NCBI RefSeq assembly: GCF_016863635.1
Contig: NZ_BOPG01000105.1
Location: 1-64,000 of the forward strand
DNA from: Virgisporangium aurantiacum
GTDB taxonomy: Bacteria; Actinomycetota; Actinomycetes; Mycobacteriales; Micromonosporaceae
Length of the DNA: 64,000 nt
Direction: 5' to 3'
The translations under genes were made by a program, and so were the position numbers. The notes under the pieces were generated by a model that was given only the letters and a program-made list of their open reading frames with translations, was not told the DNA's origin and made no database searches. Below, piece after piece: positions 59,076-64,000 of this stretch (the first letter of the stretch is position 1; every line of letters starts with the position of its first letter).

Positions 59076-59507
59076 ATGGCATCAACGATGAGGAAGTACG
59101 CGGCGTTGCTCGCCGTGCCGACGCTCGTCAGTGTCGGCGTCGTCGTTGCTGACGGTGCGGCGGCGTACGGGGGCCCAACGTCATCTGTTGGCACGGCTGC
59201 TGCCTGGGATTGCCCCACGAAAGCCATCTGCTTCTGGGACAGCTTCGGCGGCGTGGGTCAGCGGTGCTACTGGTCCGGCGACGACTCGGACTGGTTGGGC
59301 GGGTCCACTACGTGTCCATGGGCCGGCGAGAAGCCGGTGAAGTCGGTCCGCAACAACGGTGAGGACGAGGACTTCACAGGCGTCGCGTTTTACCGGAATA
59401 CGGGGTACGGCGACCGGATCGGATGTACGCGACGAGGCCAGCAGGGCAACCTGCAGGGCGACTACAAGGTGCGTTCCCACCGATGGATCACAACCACCTG
59501 CGGCTGA
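59076..59507 (+). CDS. Secreted peptidase inhibitor I36-like protein
   Basis: A 143-residue exported protein: signal peptide RKYAALLAVPTLVSVGVVVA, then a Cys- and Trp-rich beta domain (CPTKAICFWDSFGGVGQRCY) of the I36/SMI crystallin-like family, which includes Streptomyces metalloproteinase inhibitors. Several Cys suggest two to three disulfides. The start has GAGAGGAAGG upstream. Confidence 0.78.
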   Translation: MASTMRKYAALLAVPTLVSVGVVVADGAAAYGGPTSSVGTAAAWDCPTKAICFWDSFGGVGQRCYWSGDDSDWLGGSTTCPWAGEKPVKSVRNNGEDEDFTGVAFYRNTGYGDRIGCTRRGQQGNLQGDYKVRSHRWITTTCG

Positions 59508-59581
59508 CACTGCCCGAAGGCCCGCCGGAGCCCGGCTTCGGTGGGCCACCGAGTGGGCCAGGGGCTCGGCGTTGCCGGGCC

Positions 59582-59609
59582 GTGAGGACGTGACAGTGAG
59601 GACGTGACA
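59582..59609 (+). repeat. 14-bp tandem duplication at a gene start
   Basis: GTGAGGACGTGACA occurs twice in direct tandem. The second copy ends inside the start of the acyl-AMP ligase gene, doubling the GTGACA start region. Likely a recent slippage event; it could alter translation initiation. Confidence 0.7.
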
Positions 59610-61328
59610 ATGAGGACCATCGTCGACGCCATCGCCGGCCGCGCCGGTGGCCCGGGGACTCTCACCGTGCTCGATGCCGACGGTGGCGAACATGCGGTCG
59701 GATGGTCCGAGGTGCACCACCGCGCGCGGCGCGTCGCGACGGTGCTCGGGCGGCGCGGCATCGGCCCGGGGGCGCGAGTCGGCCTGCTCGCCGACACCAG
59801 CATCGATCTCGTCACGACGCTGCAGGCCGTCTGGCTGGTCGGCGCGGCGGTCACCGTACTTCCGTTGCCGGCGCGGCGGCCCGACGACGCCTACCTGAGC
59901 CGGCTGAGCCGGGTGATCGCGGACGCCCGGCTGGGGCTCGTCGTGGTCGGGAGTCCACTCACAGAGTCGGCCCTACCGTTGGACGCCTCGACATCGTCCG
60001 TGGCCCTCTCCGCGCTGGTCGCCAGGGCGCGGGCGGCCGAGCCGGCGACACCGGTCGTGACGTCGCCGGCCGACCTGGCCGTCCTTCAGTACACGAGCGG
60101 GTCCACCCGGGAGCCCCGTGGTGTGCCGGTCACCCATGGACACCTCGCCGTGAACCTCTCGGCGATCCGGGTGGCCACCCGTCACGAGCGGGTGCACGGC
60201 TGCGTGGTGAGCTGGCTTCCGCTCTATCACGATCTGGGCCTCATCGGCTGCCTGGCACTGCCGATGTCCTGCGGTTGCCCACTCGTACTGCAGTCACCGG
60301 CCGCTTTCGCGGCCCGCCCGATCGCGTGGCTCGAGGCGGTCGCGGCCTATCGGGCCACCGCGACCGCCGCGCCCAACTTCGCGTGGGAGCTGATGGCGAG
60401 GCTGCTCGCGGATCGTCCCGGTACCGACGCGGCCATCGATCTCGGATCGCTGCGCCTCGCACTGACCGGCGCGGAGCCGATCGACCCGGTGGCAATGGCG
60501 CGGTTCGCTGCGGTGGCAGGCCGGTACGGGCTGGATCCCTCGATCGTCACCTGCGCCTACGGCCTGGCCGAGGCGACGCTGGCCGTCACGGTGTCCGCGC
60601 CGGGGGTCGGACTACAGGTGGACGTCGTCGACCCGACGTCGCTGGAGACCCACGGCGCGGCGGTTCCGCCATCCGGCGGCGACACGGGCCGGCCCTTGGT
60701 GCGCCTGGGAGGGCCGGTGCCGGGCGCTCGCCTACGGATAGTGGATCGCGTGAGCGGTCGCGAGCTCGGCGATCGCCGGGTCGGCCGGATCGAGGTCACC
60801 GGGTCGAGCGTCGTCGGTGGGTACTGGGGTGAGGAATCCGCCGGGCCGGCCGGGTGGCTGCGGACGGGAGACCTGGGTTATGTGACCGACGGCGACCTCG
60901 TGGTGTGCGGTCGGGAGTCGGACCTGCTGTTCGCGGCGGGGCGCAATGTGTTCCCGCAGGACGCCGAGGCCGCCGCCAGCACCGTACCCGCCGTGCGCGC
61001 CGGGAACGCGGTGGCGTTCGGCGTACCGGGGTCCAGGGCCGGCGACCGGTTGGTCGTCGCCGTCGAGTCGCGGGCGTGGGCCGACCCGGCCGCGGCCGAC
61101 GCCCTGCGGGCGGCGGTGACGGCGGCCGTTGTCGCCGAGGTCGGCCTCACTCCCCGCGCGGTCGTCGTGCTCGCGCCAGGTCGGCTGTGTAAGACGTCCT
61201 CGGGCAAGTTGCGCCGGGCCGAGATGCGGCGGAGGTACCTGGCCGGCCAACTCGATCCGGTTCGACCGACAACCGCGGCAGAACCCACAGATCGTCCACT
61301 CTGGACTTCCACGGAGGTACCCCGATGA
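59604..61328 (+). CDS. Fatty acyl-AMP ligase-like enzyme
   Basis: A 574-residue ANL-superfamily enzyme: P-loop-like YTSGSTREPRGVPVTHGHLA, SWLPLYHDLGLIGCLALPMS (typical of fatty acyl-AMP ligases), TGDLGYVTDGDLVVCGRESD and catalytic Lys near KTSSGKLRRAEMRRRYL. It should activate a fatty acid as acyl-AMP and pass it to an acyl carrier protein, here the ACP domain encoded by the overlapping next gene. GTG at 59604 or ATG at 59610 could start it. Substrate chain length unknown. Confidence 0.87.
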   Translation: MTMRTIVDAIAGRAGGPGTLTVLDADGGEHAVGWSEVHHRARRVATVLGRRGIGPGARVGLLADTSIDLVTTLQAVWLVGAAVTVLPLPARRPDDAYLSRLSRVIADARLGLVVVGSPLTESALPLDASTSSVALSALVARARAAEPATPVVTSPADLAVLQYTSGSTREPRGVPVTHGHLAVNLSAIRVATRHERVHGCVVSWLPLYHDLGLIGCLALPMSCGCPLVLQSPAAFAARPIAWLEAVAAYRATATAAPNFAWELMARLLADRPGTDAAIDLGSLRLALTGAEPIDPVAMARFAAVAGRYGLDPSIVTCAYGLAEATLAVTVSAPGVGLQVDVVDPTSLETHGAAVPPSGGDTGRPLVRLGGPVPGARLRIVDRVSGRELGDRRVGRIEVTGSSVVGGYWGEESAGPAGWLRTGDLGYVTDGDLVVCGRESDLLFAAGRNVFPQDAEAAASTVPAVRAGNAVAFGVPGSRAGDRLVVAVESRAWADPAAADALRAAVTAAVVAEVGLTPRAVVVLAPGRLCKTSSGKLRRAEMRRRYLAGQLDPVRPTTAAEPTDRPLWTSTEVPR

Positions 61329-62245
61329 CGGCCGAGACGACGACCCCCGACCGCGAGCGCGACCATCGCGGCGGACACGCCCGCGATCGGCGGGAGGGAT
61401 GGCGGAACGAGATAGCCGCGATGCTTGAGCTTGACCCGGCCGAACTGTTCGACGCCGCCCGGTTGGTGGACGACCTCGGACTGGACAGTCTGGCGATGAT
61501 GCGCCTTTTCGCGTGGCTGGACGTCAAGGGTGTGTCCGCCGCCAACCGTAACGCGCTTCAGCGGATCGGTGACGTCTTCGCCTTGCTTGAGCGGATGCCC
61601 GCCAGGGGTGACGTATCCCTGGTCGTGGTCGGCATGCGGACCGGCGACGATCGGGCCGGTCTCGGACCGGCCGCGGTGACCGGCCTACCGTCGGCGGCGG
61701 GCCGGCGATCGCCGCTGGCGCCGGTGCTCAGCAGCCACGCGTACCAATTGACCCCTATCCAGGAGACTGATCTGCCGTTCCTCTACGCGTTGGCGGTGCA
61801 CCCGGAGAGCAGTTACCGATGGCGCTACCGGGGTAACCCGCCATCGCCGGAGGAGTTCACGGCCGAGCTGTGGGGCCAGGTTCTGACCCAGTTCGTGGCC
61901 CGCAACGCGACCAGCGGTGAACCGGCGGGGCTGGTGGTCTCCTACGCGGCCGATCTCGCCCAGGGGCACGCGAGCATCGGAGCGGTGTTCACGCCCGATC
62001 ATGCCGGCACCGGTCTCGCCGCCGAGATAACGGCGCTGTTCGTCAGGTACCTGTTCCACACCTTCCGGCTGCACAAGGTCTACCTGGAGGTGCCTGGTTT
62101 CAACTGGCCTCAGGTAGAGAGCGGTGCCGGCCGATTGTTCCAGGTCGAGGGCGTGCTACGCGACCACGACTTCTACGCCGGGCGGTACTGGGACAAGTAC
62201 GTCTGCGCCGTCTATCCGCCGGTAGGCGACGCTCGGACGGAGTAG
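61325..62245 (+). CDS. Acyl carrier protein fused to a GNAT-type acyltransferase
   Basis: A 306-residue fusion. Residues 25-95 are an acyl carrier domain with the phosphopantetheine Ser55 in DDLGLDSLAMM. After a linker (95-140), residues 145-300 are a GNAT-like domain (LTPIQETDLPFLYALAVHPE, ASIGAVFTPDHAGTGLAAEI, HKVYLEVPGFNWPQVESGAG). It overlaps the acyl-AMP ligase stop (ATGA). Expected function: receive the acyl group on its own ACP and transfer it to an amine or alcohol. Such fusions are uncommon; the acceptor is not evident. Confidence 0.82.
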   Translation: MTAETTTPDRERDHRGGHARDRREGWRNEIAAMLELDPAELFDAARLVDDLGLDSLAMMRLFAWLDVKGVSAANRNALQRIGDVFALLERMPARGDVSLVVVGMRTGDDRAGLGPAAVTGLPSAAGRRSPLAPVLSSHAYQLTPIQETDLPFLYALAVHPESSYRWRYRGNPPSPEEFTAELWGQVLTQFVARNATSGEPAGLVVSYAADLAQGHASIGAVFTPDHAGTGLAAEITALFVRYLFHTFRLHKVYLEVPGFNWPQVESGAGRLFQVEGVLRDHDFYAGRYWDKYVCAVYPPVGDARTE

Positions 62246-62269
62246 ATCACAGGCCGGGCTGCGCCGCCT

Positions 62270-63877
62270 TCACATCCCCGTCGTGTTCGGCTCGACCCGT
62301 GACGCGACCACCCGTGTGAATGTCAACACGCGCCCGGCGTCGCCGCGGACCGCGTCCGCTTCCTCCCGGGCCAGCCGGCCGGTCGCCCATTCCTGGTCAC
62401 CGAATTCCGCAATTGTCTCGTTCCACAGCAACCAGTCCCGCCAGCCGTCCTCCAGCGTGTCGGCGGTCTCCACCACGACCGACCCGCTGCGCTCCCAGGT
62501 CCGCCGCCACCACTGCGCGGTCCGGAACGTCCAGAAACCCGGGTCGGCCGACCACACCGACAGATGCTCGGGCAGCGGCTCCAGGTCGAGGTCGATCTGT
62601 GTGCCCGGCGCGGCCATCCCGAGCTGGCCGCCCGGCCGCACGCAACGGGCGAGCGTCGGCAGGTACAGCACGTCCGTCCCGAAGTAGTGGTAGGCGTCCA
62701 CACTCACCACCGCGTCGAAATAGCCGTCCGCGAACGGCAGGTCGTGCGCCTCGACCCGCAGCGGGGTCACCGATCCCGAACCCGTGTCGGCTTCCAGCAC
62801 ACGTCGCCAGTTGTCCCCAGGGGCGATCCACAGGTCCGCCGCCGTGACGTGCACGCCGAACTCGCGGGCCAGGAACACCGACGTCAACGCCGTTCCGCAC
62901 CCGAGGTCGAGCACACGCATTCCCGGCTCCAGCCGCATCGCGCCGGTCAGCCACTCGGCCAGCCACAGCGGGTTCGGCCCCATCAGGTTGGCCATCACCC
63001 AGGCCGGGTCGTACGCCGCGCTGCGCGGGTACCGCGGCAGGGTCAACCGCTCGGCCAGGACGTGCGGCTCGGCCGACGGTGGTTTCCGCAGCGCGACCGG
63101 CGCCCGGCCGTCGTCGGTCCGGTCGTCGGTCCGGTCGTCGGTCCGGTCCGGTTTGCGCGCGACCACCCGGGCGAACCCGAGCGTCCGCCCCGCGTCGGCC
63201 CGCAGCATCGCAACGATGTCGGCCGAGCCCCGCTCGGGATCGGCTGCGAGCACCGTCTCCTCCCAGGCCAACCAGGTCGACCCGCCGTCCGGGAGGAGAT
63301 CCGCCCGCTCGACGTCCACCTTTTCCGACGACGTCCACAGCACCCGCCACCATTCCGGGGTGTGGAACCCGTTGAACTCCCAGTTCCACCCCGGCGTGAG
63401 GTGTTCGGGCACATGCCCGTCGAGCTCGCGCGTCACGCCGGGCGTGACGACGCCGACCAGTCCGCCGGGCCGCACGAACCGCAGCAGCGACGGCAGGAAC
63501 CAGTAGTCGGTGCCGAAGTACTCGTAGGCGTCGACACACACCACGGCATCGAAATACTCATCGGCGAACGCCAGGTCGTGCGCCTCGGCGCGCAACGGGA
63601 CGACCAGGTCCTCGACGCCCGCCGCACGGATCCGGTTCCAGTTGTCGGACGGGTCGACCCACAGGTCCGCCGCGGTGACGTGGGCGCCGTACTCACGGGC
63701 GAGGAACACCGACGTCAGTGCGCGCCCGCAGCCGAGGTCGAGGACGCGCGCACCCGGACGCAGGTCCATCACGGCGGTCAGCTCGTCGACGAGCCAGAGG
63801 GCGTTGGGCCCCATCTGGTTCTCGAGAGTCCAGTCGATCGGGTAAGCCGCGGCACGGCGCGGCGAAGAGTCGCTCAT
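62270..63877 (-). CDS. Tandem-duplicated SAM methyltransferase
   Basis: A 535-residue protein with two class I methyltransferase domains: residues about 10-245 (ARVLDLGCGRALTSVFLARE, AHDLAFADEYFDAVVCVDAY) and 290-525 (MRVLDLGCGTALTSVFLARE, AHDLPFADGYFDAVVSVDAY). The copies are very alike, including EYFGTD/HYFGTD and the ..ADLW motif. They are joined by a DRTDDRTDDRTDDG linker coded by a 12-bp repeat. ATG at 63877 fits the domain start. Substrate unknown; converges on the ACP-GNAT gene. Confidence 0.87.
   Translation of the reverse strand: MSDSSPRRAAAYPIDWTLENQMGPNALWLVDELTAVMDLRPGARVLDLGCGRALTSVFLAREYGAHVTAADLWVDPSDNWNRIRAAGVEDLVVPLRAEAHDLAFADEYFDAVVCVDAYEYFGTDYWFLPSLLRFVRPGGLVGVVTPGVTRELDGHVPEHLTPGWNWEFNGFHTPEWWRVLWTSSEKVDVERADLLPDGGSTWLAWEETVLAADPERGSADIVAMLRADAGRTLGFARVVARKPDRTDDRTDDRTDDGRAPVALRKPPSAEPHVLAERLTLPRYPRSAAYDPAWVMANLMGPNPLWLAEWLTGAMRLEPGMRVLDLGCGTALTSVFLAREFGVHVTAADLWIAPGDNWRRVLEADTGSGSVTPLRVEAHDLPFADGYFDAVVSVDAYHYFGTDVLYLPTLARCVRPGGQLGMAAPGTQIDLDLEPLPEHLSVWSADPGFWTFRTAQWWRRTWERSGSVVVETADTLEDGWRDWLLWNETIAEFGDQEWATGRLAREEADAVRGDAGRVLTFTRVVASRVEPNTTGM
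63112..63150. repeat. Tandem GTCGTCGGTCCG repeats in the methyltransferase linker
   Basis: About three copies of a 12-bp unit (GTCGTCGGTCCG on the plus strand) encode DRTD repeats between the two methyltransferase domains. The array keeps the frame and may vary in copy number between strains. Confidence 0.75.
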
Positions 63878-64000
63878 GGCGAAGAAAGGTCCTTTGTCGA
63901 GAGATGAAGGACCCGGGACGACGCGCTGCGTCAGGCCCGGGCCGCGGAGGCGGGGATGACGGACGCGCTGCACACGACAGCGCCCTGACCGGCGGTCATC

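Noticed and set aside
63112..63150. Possible CRISPR or other repeat array
   Set aside because: Units are 12 bp without spacers, in frame inside a coding linker.
62564..63907. 447-residue plus-strand open frame
   Set aside because: Antisense of the duplicated methyltransferase; repetitive Arg/Val-rich translation.

Overview
The window is high-GC, gene-dense DNA with many GTG starts and ATGA/GTGA stop-start overlaps. SARP, AfsR, StrR-like, LuxR-ATPase and HxlR regulators, membrane-anchored Hsp70 fusions and a class III lanthipeptide cluster point to a filamentous actinomycete. Micromonosporaceae is my best guess, but the sequence alone does not settle the family. No rRNA, tRNA, CRISPR array or intact mobile element was seen; two IS-type transposase remnants are present.

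Layout. 0-8 kb: gene fragments at the left edge, an ECF-sigma-like/STAS pair, an IS3-type remnant, a VOC protein, an SDR/CPBP-protease pair, a lipoprotein hydrolase, a small secreted protein, and a large LuxR-ATPase divergent from a membrane Hsp70 (8.3-10.1 kb). 10.1-16.6 kb (minus strand): a tightly packed four-gene unit, TIR protein, MoxR AAA+ ATPase, vWA protein, and a long RelA/SpoT protein with an extra N-terminal region. The Rel has an intact (p)ppGpp synthetase motif but has lost the hydrolase Glu-Asp pair. I read this as a conflict (defence or self-killing) system with an alarmone synthetase and a TIR enzyme as effectors. It is the most interesting locus in the window.

16.8-27.0 kb (minus strand): a complete class III lanthipeptide cluster with a SARP regulator, LanKC, four precursor peptides (three of them too short for a normal ORF cut-off), two ABC exporters and a split pair of M16 peptidases. 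27.4-39.2 kb: a carbohydrate locus with a LacI regulator, a ManD-type sugar acid dehydratase, an SDR, a 1307-residue secreted twin beta-helix enzyme, an ABC sugar importer and a ROK regulator. Two shared operator-like sequences tie the two promoters and the ROK gene together.

39.3-47.3 kb: a second peptide system, with a 70-residue precursor carrying eight cysteines, a membrane thioredoxin, an ABC exporter and an S26 signal peptidase. A StrR-like regulator (with a perfect StrR-type inverted repeat upstream), a SARP and an NB-ARC/TPR protein that looks like the missing half of an AfsR lie beside it. 47.4-56 kb: a transposase remnant, a secreted Hcp-like protein, a truncated TetR, an HxlR/oxidoreductase pair, a second oxidoreductase, an Hsp70-WD40 fusion, a redoxin-2OG oxygenase fusion and a PhzF protein. 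56-64 kb: a full AfsR-type regulator, a secreted I36-type inhibitor, a fatty acyl-AMP ligase followed by an ACP-acetyltransferase fusion, and a duplicated SAM methyltransferase in one chain.

Starts were trimmed from the longest open frames wherever a Shine-Dalgarno sequence, an overlap with the upstream stop, or the domain start favoured a later codon. Family assignments rest on motif reading by eye; no database search was run.
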